From Planctomycetota bacterium (GTDB lineage Bacteria > Planctomycetota > Planctomycetia > Pirellulales > Pirellulaceae): a DNA stretch of 6,588 nt. The stretch covers positions 1-6,588 of the forward strand of contig JAPLNJ010000400.1 of NCBI GenBank assembly GCA_026692885.1, in the 5' to 3' direction. The position numbers were made by a program, and so were the translations under genes. This document shows, one piece after another, positions 1-6,047 of this stretch. Each line of letters begins with the position of its first letter. Positions within the stretch are counted from its first letter, which is position 1. Under the pieces are notes generated by a model. It was not told where the DNA came from and searched no databases. It saw nothing but the letters and a program-made list of their open reading frames with translations.

Positions 1-1665
1 GTAGTAGCGGAGGACCACCGTGGCGCGGTGTGCCGACGACAGCCGCGCCAGCGACAGTTCCACGCTGGCGAACAGCGACTGTTCGCGGCTGCCCGGGTGC
101 TCGCGGTGCATGCGGTCCATCAAGGCGACCAGTTGCGCGCGCGTCCGCTCGACGCCTAGCTCGCGCAGATGCGAGGCTAACAGCGACAGCGTGCGGGCGT
201 GGCCCTGCACCGCCTCGACCAGGTCCTCGATCGCCGCCCGCTCCTCCTGCGCCAATCCGCCGGCGGACGCCGCGTCGTCGGCCCGCAACACCCGCTCGAC
301 AAATTCGACCGCGTCCTCCCGGTCCAAGCGTTCCAGCTCGATCCGCTGCCGATCCCCGTCGAACGGCGCGGGCAGCGGCTCGCGCGTGGTGAACACCAGC
401 CGCGTCCGGCCAACGGCATTCAAGCGGCGGCAGAGGTCCAACAACTGGGCCAGATCGGCCCGCGCATCGGCGGCCAGGGCGTCGTCCGGGTCCAGATACG
501 GCGGCAGCAGCAGCGATTCCAGGTTGTCGATCACCAGGATCACGGCCGATTCCCGCAACGCCCGCTCGACCGGCTGCAGGGCGGATTCCAGATCGTTGTG
601 CGCGGCGGCCGAGTAAGCAGGCAGCAACTGCCGGCCGATCGCGTCCAGCACGGCCAGCGCCGGACTGGCCTCGAGCCGTTCGACCGAGACGAAGGCGGCC
701 CGGTCCATCCGCTGGGTCCGCACCAGCCAGCGGGCCAATTCGACAGCCAGCGCCGTTTTGCCTTCGCCGCCCTGGCCGCGGATGACGGCGTAGCGGCGTG
801 TGGGATAGGCTTGCGGCTTGGCGAGATTAGGGGCGAGATTAGGGGCGAGATTAGGGGAAAGATTAGGGGAAAGATTAGGGGTAATAGGCTGGAAGCCTAT
901 TCCACCGCAGAGCAGCCGTTCAAGTTGCAGCAGTTGTCGGCTGCGACCGACGAAGCCGGTTGGGGGCGGGGCGGGCAGGGCGCCGAAGCGGGCGGCGGCC
1001 AGTCGGCCGGCCGCTTCGCGCGCCGGCGCGGACGGCAGCCGCTCGAATAACTGCGGATCGCGTTCTTCCTGGAACAGCACCGGGACGAACCAGTCCTGCA
1101 GGTGCAGCGGGCCGGTGAAGGTCTGCAGCCGGAACGGGTCCTGGTGCAGCCGCCGCTGGCCGTCCAGCATCGCGTCGCCCACCCGCCGGCCCTCGGCCAG
1201 CGACTGGTAAAACGTCTCGACGAACCGCCAGGCCGTGGCCACCAGCACGCTGTGGCTCATCGCCACCACCGAGGCCACGCCCGCCTGGAGGAGCTCCGAG
1301 GCGACCGACCCGGCGGCAGCCTCGGCCTGGGCCGTCTGGCAGGCTTCCAGGAACACCAGCGGGATGCGGAAGTCGCGCAGCTCGGCGCCCAGCCGGTCGG
1401 TGTACACCGTCTCGTGCCGGCGGCCGGCCAGCCGGTCGGTGTCCTGGGGATGCTCGAAGCACAGCCCGCCCAGTCCCTCTTTGTGCGAGAAGACGCCGTG
1501 GCCGTCGAAGTGGACCACGTGGTACGGCCGGCCCGCCTCGTCGGCGCGCCGCAGCCGCTCGACCAGGGCCGGGAAGGTGGGCGGCTGGAGCAGGTCCAAC
1601 TCGACCAGCCCCGGCAGATTCTCCATGGCCCGCACCAGTGGCTCGGCGCTGGCCCGGTGATCCAG
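1..1665 (-). CDS. CHAT protease / STAND (NB-ARC-like) NTPase, 3' part of the same gene, incomplete at the window edge
   Basis: This frame is open from about 1665 to base 1 without a stop. It starts LDHRASAEPLVRAMENLPG and holds a CHAT (caspase-like protease) core: HVVHFDGHGVF with catalytic His codon 1500-1498, and LVFLEACQTAQ with catalytic Cys codon 1341-1339. After HLQDWFVPVLFQEERDPQLF comes a STAND NTPase: entry motif TGFVGRSRQLLQLERLL (about 960-910), Walker A GQGGEGKT (777-754), Walker B ILVIDN (540-523), sensor FTTRE with Arg at 384-382, and a GLPL-like GHARTLSLLA (from 204). A C-terminal sensor such as TPR or WD repeats would be expected beyond the window. No start codon with a ribosome site serves this frame; the first ATG is at 1626, inside the CHAT fold. 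It is therefore best read as the continuation of the TIR gene. STAND proteins with such effectors act in antiphage or self/non-self responses; the trigger here is unknown. Confidence 0.9.
   Translation of the reverse strand, partial: MDHRASAEPLVRAMENLPGLVELDLLQPPTFPALVERLRRADEAGRPYHVVHFDGHGVFSHKEGLGGLCFEHPQDTDRLAGRRHETVYTDRLGAELRDFRIPLVFLEACQTAQAEAAAGSVASELLQAGVASVVAMSHSVLVATAWRFVETFYQSLAEGRRVGDAMLDGQRRLHQDPFRLQTFTGPLHLQDWFVPVLFQEERDPQLFERLPSAPAREAAGRLAAARFGALPAPPPTGFVGRSRQLLQLERLLCGGIGFQPITPNLSPNLSPNLAPNLAPNLAKPQAYPTRRYAVIRGQGGEGKTALAVELARWLVRTQRMDRAAFVSVERLEASPALAVLDAIGRQLLPAYSAAAHNDLESALQPVERALRESAVILVIDNLESLLLPPYLDPDDALAADARADLAQLLDLCRRLNAVGRTRLVFTTREPLPAPFDGDRQRIELERLDREDAVEFVERVLRADDAASAGGLAQEERAAIEDLVEAVQGHARTLSLLASHLRELGVERTRAQLVALMDRMHREHPGSREQSLFASVELSLARLSSAHRATVVLRYY
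800..905. repeat. 106-bp inverted-repeat-bounded element inserted in frame in the NTPase region
   Basis: The left end on the plus strand (800-819, GTGGGATAGGCTTGCGGCTT) and the right end on the minus strand (905-886, GTGGAATAGGCTTCCAGCCT) match at 16 of 20 positions. The right end also contains a near-perfect palindrome, AATAGGCT-GGA-AGCCTATT (883-901). Between the ends lie five 12-bp tandem units. On the minus strand it is read through as a Pro/Asn-rich linker from GIGFQPI to KPQAYPT, lying between QLERLL and RYAVIRGQGG, where related NTPases as I recall them have only a few residues. It looks like a small non-autonomous palindromic element (MITE- or REP-like); no transposase is present. Confidence 0.75.
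821..880. repeat. Five 12-bp tandem repeats
   Basis: Units at 821-832, 833-844 and 845-856 are identical (GCGAGATTAGGG). Those at 857-868 and 869-880 are identical to each other (GAAAGATTAGGG). Because 12 is a multiple of 3, every frame gives a tetrapeptide repeat; the coding strand reads (S/A)PNL. Copy number should be free to vary by slippage without breaking frame. Confidence 0.95.
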
Positions 1666-2453
1666 GCAGCCAGCACGTCCCGCGCCGAACCGTTTGGCAC
1701 GGCGTGCTGGTACAGCGCCTCGCCCCAGGCGACCAGGTCCTGCTCGACCTTCCGGGCCCGCTGCTCCACGTAGCCGCCGGGCCAGACGGCGTATTCTTCC
1801 AGGTACCAGCGTAGCTCGTTCAGCTCGATGGCGCCCAGCGGCGCGGTGACGACGAACGGATCGGATTCCACGCGGCGCCGCTGCGGATCGGCCGGCCGGT
1901 AGATCAGCTTGGCCTCGGCGCGGGCCCGCCGTTTGCCGCCCGCGGTATCAAAGTCGGGATGCGACAACTCCAGGATCAATTCGTCCAGCGGCCGCTGGGC
2001 GGCCGTCGGTGCAGGCGCGCGGTACGCGGGCAGTTCCGTGCCCAGGGCCGCGAAGATCGCCGGCAGGGCTTCGACCACGCCGCCGGCCCGCGAGCTGACC
2101 GGCACGTACAGCGGTGGGCCGTCGAAGAACTGTTCCAGCACACCCAACCGCGTGTCGTCGACGGCCAGCGGGACCACGGGAAATTTGTCCCGGCCGCGCT
2201 GCTTCTGAATCTTCAGGGCGATCGTCAGCTCGCGGCCCACCCAGCGTGATTGCAGCGCCACCGGGCTGACGAAGACCAGAAACGCGTCGGCCTGCTGGAT
2301 CGCCTCGCCGATCTGCTGGTCCAGGACCTGGCCGCCGCGCAGCTCGCGCGCGTCCAGCCAGGCGACGTGGCCGGAATCGTCCAGCGCCCGCCGCATGGCG
2401 TCGACCAGCGGCTTATCGGCCGTGGCATGCGAGAGGAAGATCTTCATGGGCAT
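1257..2453 (-). CDS. TIR-domain protein, 5' part of a frame-disrupted TIR-CHAT-NTPase gene
   Basis: TIR domains of this kind typically cleave NAD+ when activated, or act as signalling modules, in bacterial immunity. Residues 1-140 are a TIR domain: the opening strand reads MKIFLSHATADK, then AWLDARELRGG, the strand FLVFVSP, and SRWVGREL with Glu75 (codon 2231-2229) at the position of the catalytic glutamate. Residues 150-262 form a pre-CHAT region (ELILELSHPDFD, APLGAIELNELRWYLEEYAVWPGG, WGEALYQHAV) that I recall preceding CHAT domains in related proteins. Meaningful coding ends near residue 262 (about 1665). Beyond that this frame is an Arg/Trp/Ser-rich shadow down to its TGA at 1257, while the CHAT domain continues in another frame. 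I chose ATG 2453; ATG 2447 fits equally well and GTG 2471 is possible. No strong Shine-Dalgarno sequence is visible for any of them. Confidence 0.87.
   Translation of the reverse strand: MPMKIFLSHATADKPLVDAMRRALDDSGHVAWLDARELRGGQVLDQQIGEAIQQADAFLVFVSPVALQSRWVGRELTIALKIQKQRGRDKFPVVPLAVDDTRLGVLEQFFDGPPLYVPVSSRAGGVVEALPAIFAALGTELPAYRAPAPTAAQRPLDELILELSHPDFDTAGGKRRARAEAKLIYRPADPQRRRVESDPFVVTAPLGAIELNELRWYLEEYAVWPGGYVEQRARKVEQDLVAWGEALYQHAVPNGSARDVLAAWITGPAPSHWCGPWRICRGWSSWTCSSRPPSRPWSSGCGAPTRRAGRTTWSTSTATASSRTKRDWAGCASSIPRTPTGWPAAGTRRCTPTGWAPSCATSASRWCSWKPARRPRPRLPPGRSPRSSSRRAWPRWWR
1660..1672 (-). other. Frame-change junction in the TIR-CHAT-NTPase gene
   Basis: The upstream frame reads RDVLAAW through GCT-GCC-TGG. 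The CHAT frame resumes as CTG-GAT-CAC (LDHRASAEPL), sharing the last C of GCC at 1665. One added C would restore frame on paper. However, relatives I recall carry some 110-120 residues here, including a PWELLHD motif and a YIDHR lead-in, so the junction is better explained by a larger deletion or a mis-join. No slippery heptamer or recoding signal is evident. Confidence 0.8.
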
Positions 2454-2640
2454 CACAGGATCGCTTCGCACTTGTCCAAGAGCAAGTTCGCAGGGTGGAA
2501 TTCATTCCGGCCACGCGGATTGGGGGAAAACGAGTGAAACGAATTGTCCGCCGCCGCCGTGTGCGATGCAAGCACCTGATCCGATCCGCACCGCCGGGCG
2601 CTTTTTGAAGTTGCGCCATAGCGATTTTCCCACGTCTTCC

Positions 2641-2668
2641 GTAGGTCGGGTCTCCTGGCCCGACCCAC
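2641..2668. repeat. REP-like inverted repeat
   Basis: GGTCGGG (2644-2650) and CCCGACC (2659-2665) form a perfect 7-bp stem with an 8-nt loop. The stem extends by two outer pairs across one mismatch. I recall very similar GGTCGGG-TCTCCTGG-CCCGACC sequences as dispersed repeats in planctomycete genomes. It has no T-run on either strand, so it is not a classical intrinsic terminator. Confidence 0.7.
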
Positions 2669-2711
2669 GCAAAGCCAGGAATTAGCGGCATCGCAATCCG
2701 TTTCACTGCCG

Positions 2712-2745
2712 TCCCACCACGTATCGCGTGGGGTCAACGGTGGGA
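2712..2745. repeat. Inverted repeat downstream of the propeller gene
   Basis: TCCCACC (2712-2718) pairs with GGTGGGA (2739-2745). An alternative inner stem is CCACG (2717-2721) with CGTGG (2727-2731). It starts 51 bp past the propeller stop codon. It could help 3'-end formation or RNA stability, but there is no U tract, and it may belong to the same dispersed element as the neighbouring repeat. Confidence 0.5.
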
Positions 2746-2795
2746 TGTGGAACGAGATCGCAGCCGACTGCTCCTGGTATTCGGCCTCCAGTTGC

Positions 2796-5700
2796 TCAGT
2801 CCGTTGGTTTTTCCTCCCAACACGCCAGACTGCCGTCTTCGAGCGAGATCAGCAACCGGCCGCGGACCGCGATCAGGCCGTCGAACACGGGCGGCACATC
2901 GAGCGCGCGCTCGGTGAGCTGCTTCCCGTCCTGAGCCGACACAGCCACGAGGCGGGCGCCTTGGCGGCCCTCGAACGACGCGTACGGATCCTGGACGTCC
3001 AACTCGTCCGGCGGCCCGGCGGCAAACAGCGTGTCACCCGCCTTAACCAGCGCGCGAATCCGCACCGGCAGCCACAGCGTCCAAAGCGGCGGTTCCGCGC
3101 GGGTGTAGCCGGTGCCCTTGTCCAGCCCGAACGCTTGGCTGTCCAGCCGTCGCAGCCCGTTGCTCGCCTGATAATCCGATTGCGGCAGCCAGGGGACCGG
3201 CTGGCGCGCACCCGGCTCGCCGACAATCTGCGGTTCGTTGCTGTTCGCGTCGGCGAATAACAGGTAACCTTCCTTGCCCGGAAAGAACATCGTGGTGTGC
3301 ACGTTGCGCCGGTAGAACACGCTCACGGCGTAGGTGCGAGTCTCGTCCACGACGAGCAACTGGCCGCTCTTCGGCGCCTGGTTGGCGAGCTGGAAACCGG
3401 GCCAGCGTTTCGCATACATCCAGAACGTGCGGTTGTACCAGGAATCATCGAGCAGTCCCGCCGTCGAGAACACGTGCCGCCCCACGTCTGCCTCACCCTT
3501 GCTCGACAGAACCTCCGCCGCCACCTCCTGCAGCGCCGTGGTCAGCCGTTTCTGCCGCATGTAGATCCCGTCTCCCTCGGCGACCAACACGTCGGAGTTG
3601 GCGCCCCGAGCAAAGAAGGCGACGTCACGTTTCACGGTCTGGCCGTCAGGGAACGGCCCCGTCAGCGTCGTCTGGTGCAGGATGCGGCCGGTCAGCGTTT
3701 CCAAGGCGTACAACCGAATCCCGCCATCGAGATAGGTGGACCGGCCCGCAGCCACATAGGCTATACCCTCACGTACCAACACGGTGCCATGAACCGGCCA
3801 GGCGGATTCCAACTGGTCGAAGCAGACCACCCGGCGTTCGCACGGCGCCGCCAAGAACTTCCAAGCGAGCGCGCCGTCTTCGAGCCGCAGGCAGTACACC
3901 CAACCGTCGGCGCTCCCGAACAACACTAGCCCGCTGACAACAGTCGGCGGCGAATCAATCCGCCCGTCGGCCGTGAAAGTCCAGGCCGATTTGCCCGTTG
4001 GCAAGTCGAGCGCATGAACCGTGTGCGCGTCGCTCGCCGCCAGCAACACTCGGTCGCCCACCGCCACCGGCGCCGTGAGGCGGCCTCCGAGCTTGACACG
4101 CCAGCTTTCTCTGACTGCCGCGCCCACCGCAGCGGGCGTCGTGCCGTGCCGCGCAGGATCGTGCCGATACGTCGGCCAGTCCGCCGCTGAAATCTCAGAT
4201 TTTAGATTTGAGATTCCGTTAAAGGCCGGTCCACATACGAGCCGTTGCGCATCGGGCACCGGCACTGCGGGCGCGTCGGGCGAGAGGGCGGTGAAGCCGA
4301 GCAGCTTGGACCCAGGTTGACAGAAACACTGGTCGGGCGGGACGTACAGCATCCCGTGGCAGGGCATCATGCCCAACCTGCACGCGCCGCGCGCGAAGTT
4401 GTTCTGGGAATGGCTGGTCCCCTGGAGATCGATGAACTCGGCGCCTTCCATCGAGGTGATCACGTACCGGTCCGTCGCCTTGTTGCGGTAACACCGATGA
4501 TGATGTTCCGGACTGAGAACATCGGGCGCGAAGAGCCGTTTGCGTTCCACGCCGGTCCGCAGGTCGTAGCCGATCGCCAAGACACTGTCGCCTTTGCGTT
4601 CCGGCTCCTGTTGCTTGTTCACCGCCGTCACGCCCGGCCAGACGACGCCCTCGATCACGAACAGATCCGGGTCGGCGATCCCGATGCTGCCGAGGATGGG
4701 CGTCTGCCAAAGCTGCCGGCCGTTGCTGCCGTCGTAGGCGGCCAGGACGTCCGCGCTGCGCATCACGATCACACCGTCGTGCGCGACCAGCGTCCGCAGG
4801 TTCTTCCCCTGCGGTTCGACGCTCCAGAGTTCTTTGCCCGTTTTCAGATCCAGCGTGGCGAGTGTCCGTCCCGCCTGGTAAATCACCCGCCCGCGGTCAA
4901 TCGCCAGCGCCAGGTCACTCAGGCCCGAAATGTCCTGACGCCACAAGACAGCTCCCGTGACTCCATTGACCGCGACGAGCGCGCCGGGCGTCGTCGCAGC
5001 TGCTTTTCCCCTGCGTCTGGCGGGCCCGTTGACCGCTGCCTGCCAGTGCACCACCGCCACACCGTCCGCCACGAGAATCTGCCGGGCCGGCGCGGTCTCA
5101 GCGACCGTGGCGAGCGTTTGGCCTGTGGCTGCGTCGAGCACGGACAGAGGCGCGCTGTAACTCAGGGTGACGTACAGCCGGTCGCCATCCACCACTAACC
5201 GCCGTTGGTTCTCGTTGGGCACAGCTGTCCGCCCGCCAACGATGGTCGTCCAATCCTGGCCGGCGAACTTATCGTTCGCCCATTGCGGCCAGCCCCAGGA
5301 TTCCAGGGGGCGCCGCCACAGCAGTTTGCCGTTGAAGGCGTCCCGACACAATAAAGCCCACCGCTCCGGCAATCTTTGGTCCGTGATGCCGATCAACCCT
5401 TCGTCCAAGATGTAGAATAAGCGACCGCCGCCCGCAACCATCGCCTGCACACCCGAAGGCGTCTCGTGACTGCGCAGCCAGAGGGGCGCGGCGCACCACT
5501 GCAGCGCGCGTGGCGCGCCGACGCGTGCATCCTTAGCCACGGCATTGTTGCCGGCATCGTGCAGAAAATGCGTCCATTCATCGATGTCGTGGGGCCACGG
5601 TTTGATCAGCTTGTCCGTGGTCCCTGGTCCGTGGTCCGTGGTGAAGACCGCGACGCCATTCGGGCAGAGGACGCGCAGGAGCTCCGCTTTGGCAACGGAC

Positions 5701-6047
5701 AACGGACGACTGACCACGATCAGGTTCGCGAGGTTGTCCGCGTACGGCAGCCGATCACCCGCCCACTGCTGGACCGAAACCGGCCCGTACAACCCTAGCG
5801 ACTGAATGTGTTTCCGCGCCGCCGCGACGTTTTTGGCGTCAGCGTCGAGTCCGTGAACCAGGAAGCGGTCGTTAGCCAGCAGGGCCGCCGTCAACGTGCC
5901 GTCGCCGCAGCCGACGTGGACGATCAGGCCACCTTGGCTGCCGGTGTCTTGCAGAATCTCCTGCGCGTTTTCGCCGCGGGCGACGGCGGCGCAACCGACG
6001 AGGATGGTGAGCAGGACGGTGGTGAGGAGTGTGAAGTGGCGTTTCAT
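2796..6047 (-). CDS. Exported methyltransferase-like / PQQ-type beta-propeller protein
   Basis: 1083 residues. Residues 1-25 are a signal sequence (MKRHFTLLTTVLLTILVGCA); LVGC gives a possible lipobox with Cys19. Residues 41-140 resemble a class I SAM methyltransferase: motif I VHVGCGDGT (43-51), acidic strand end GLDAD (66-70), then AGDRLPYADNLANLIVV. HDIDEWTHFLHD (153-164) leads into PQQ-like propeller blades (GKLLWRRPL, GAVLWRQDI, GKELWSVEP, GRQLWQTPI). A Cys-rich segment (HHHRCYRNKATDRY at 515-528; Cys556, 563, 574, 576) precedes a second propeller from DWPTYRHD (623) with HTVHALD, GKSAWTFTADGRIDSPPT and GSADGWVYCL. I recall similar large secreted proteins in planctomycetes but know no proven function. 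The start at 6047 is chosen because the signal peptide begins there and the ATG overlaps the preceding stop; the in-frame extension to 6476 runs through repeat DNA. The gene ends at TGA 2796. Confidence 0.9.
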   Translation of the reverse strand: MKRHFTLLTTVLLTILVGCAAVARGENAQEILQDTGSQGGLIVHVGCGDGTLTAALLANDRFLVHGLDADAKNVAAARKHIQSLGLYGPVSVQQWAGDRLPYADNLANLIVVSRPLSVAKAELLRVLCPNGVAVFTTDHGPGTTDKLIKPWPHDIDEWTHFLHDAGNNAVAKDARVGAPRALQWCAAPLWLRSHETPSGVQAMVAGGGRLFYILDEGLIGITDQRLPERWALLCRDAFNGKLLWRRPLESWGWPQWANDKFAGQDWTTIVGGRTAVPNENQRRLVVDGDRLYVTLSYSAPLSVLDAATGQTLATVAETAPARQILVADGVAVVHWQAAVNGPARRRGKAAATTPGALVAVNGVTGAVLWRQDISGLSDLALAIDRGRVIYQAGRTLATLDLKTGKELWSVEPQGKNLRTLVAHDGVIVMRSADVLAAYDGSNGRQLWQTPILGSIGIADPDLFVIEGVVWPGVTAVNKQQEPERKGDSVLAIGYDLRTGVERKRLFAPDVLSPEHHHRCYRNKATDRYVITSMEGAEFIDLQGTSHSQNNFARGACRLGMMPCHGMLYVPPDQCFCQPGSKLLGFTALSPDAPAVPVPDAQRLVCGPAFNGISNLKSEISAADWPTYRHDPARHGTTPAAVGAAVRESWRVKLGGRLTAPVAVGDRVLLAASDAHTVHALDLPTGKSAWTFTADGRIDSPPTVVSGLVLFGSADGWVYCLRLEDGALAWKFLAAPCERRVVCFDQLESAWPVHGTVLVREGIAYVAAGRSTYLDGGIRLYALETLTGRILHQTTLTGPFPDGQTVKRDVAFFARGANSDVLVAEGDGIYMRQKRLTTALQEVAAEVLSSKGEADVGRHVFSTAGLLDDSWYNRTFWMYAKRWPGFQLANQAPKSGQLLVVDETRTYAVSVFYRRNVHTTMFFPGKEGYLLFADANSNEPQIVGEPGARQPVPWLPQSDYQASNGLRRLDSQAFGLDKGTGYTRAEPPLWTLWLPVRIRALVKAGDTLFAAGPPDELDVQDPYASFEGRQGARLVAVSAQDGKQLTERALDVPPVFDGLIAVRGRLLISLEDGSLACWEEKPTD
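4191..4215. repeat. AT-rich palindromic insert within the propeller gene
   Basis: AATCTCA (4191-4197) and TGAGATT (4209-4215) flank an 11-nt AT-rich centre. It is an abrupt AT-rich patch in a GC-rich gene and encodes ISNLKSEIS (about residues 612-620) between the two propellers. Peptides of this type (NLKSEI) recur, in my recollection, as translated dispersed repeats in planctomycetes. Confidence 0.6.
5613..5640. repeat. Four 7-bp tandem units (GTCCGTG) in the propeller gene
   Basis: Units at 5613, 5620, 5627 and 5634: three are GTCCGTG and the second is GTCCCTG. The minus strand reads TTDHGPGTTD (residues 136-145), just before KLIKPWPHDIDEW. I recall the same heptamer family (translated as SVVRGPWSVVRG or TTDHGPRTTD) as a common dispersed repeat in planctomycete sequence. 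Confidence 0.8.
5693..5720. repeat. Second, inverted, 7-bp-periodic tract
   Basis: Four heptamers: CAACGGA, CAACGGA, CGACTGA, CCACGAT. They resemble the reverse complement of the GTCCGTG family, so this tract and the one at 5613-5640 form an imperfect inverted pair around about 52 bp that still encode AELLRVLCPNGVAVF. The minus strand gives VVSRPLSVA (residues 111-119), a peptide typical of this repeat family. Confidence 0.6.

Larger units (their letters stand above)
2454..2795. other. Intergenic region between the propeller gene and the TIR gene
   Basis: About 340 bp with no supported gene. The open frames crossing it have no ribosome site and translate the repeats. It contains two inverted repeats in its right half (listed separately). 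The stretch 2454-2580, which should carry the promoter of the TIR gene on the minus strand, shows no convincing -35/-10 pair. Confidence 0.7.

Noticed and set aside
821..880. Telomere-like TTAGGG repeats
   Set aside because: The hexamer occurs only inside a 12-bp unit with different spacing, within a bacterial gene; the resemblance is coincidental.
821..880. CRISPR array
   Set aside because: The units are 12 bp and directly contiguous, with no spacers and no cas genes nearby.
199..1050. A 283-codon plus-strand open frame opposite the CHAT-NTPase gene
   Set aside because: It is a shadow in GC-rich DNA. The opposite strand encodes clear CHAT and NTPase motifs, while this frame gives no domain and includes the translated 12-bp repeats.
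1655..1680. Programmed frameshift joining TIR and CHAT
   Set aside because: No slippery heptamer or downstream stimulatory structure is evident, and the apparent loss of a long conserved segment at the same point fits a deletion better.
2641..2668. Intrinsic transcription terminator
   Set aside because: The stem is good but no T-run follows on either strand, and the sequence matches a repeat type I recall as dispersed.
2413..2706. Small minus-strand ORF (97 codons) between the two genes
   Set aside because: It translates the inverted repeat, has no ribosome site, and overlaps the start of the TIR gene in another frame.
4245..5198. A 317-codon plus-strand open frame opposite the propeller gene
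   Set aside because: Its translation is Arg/His-rich without a recognisable motif, and the minus strand has convincing propeller blades throughout.
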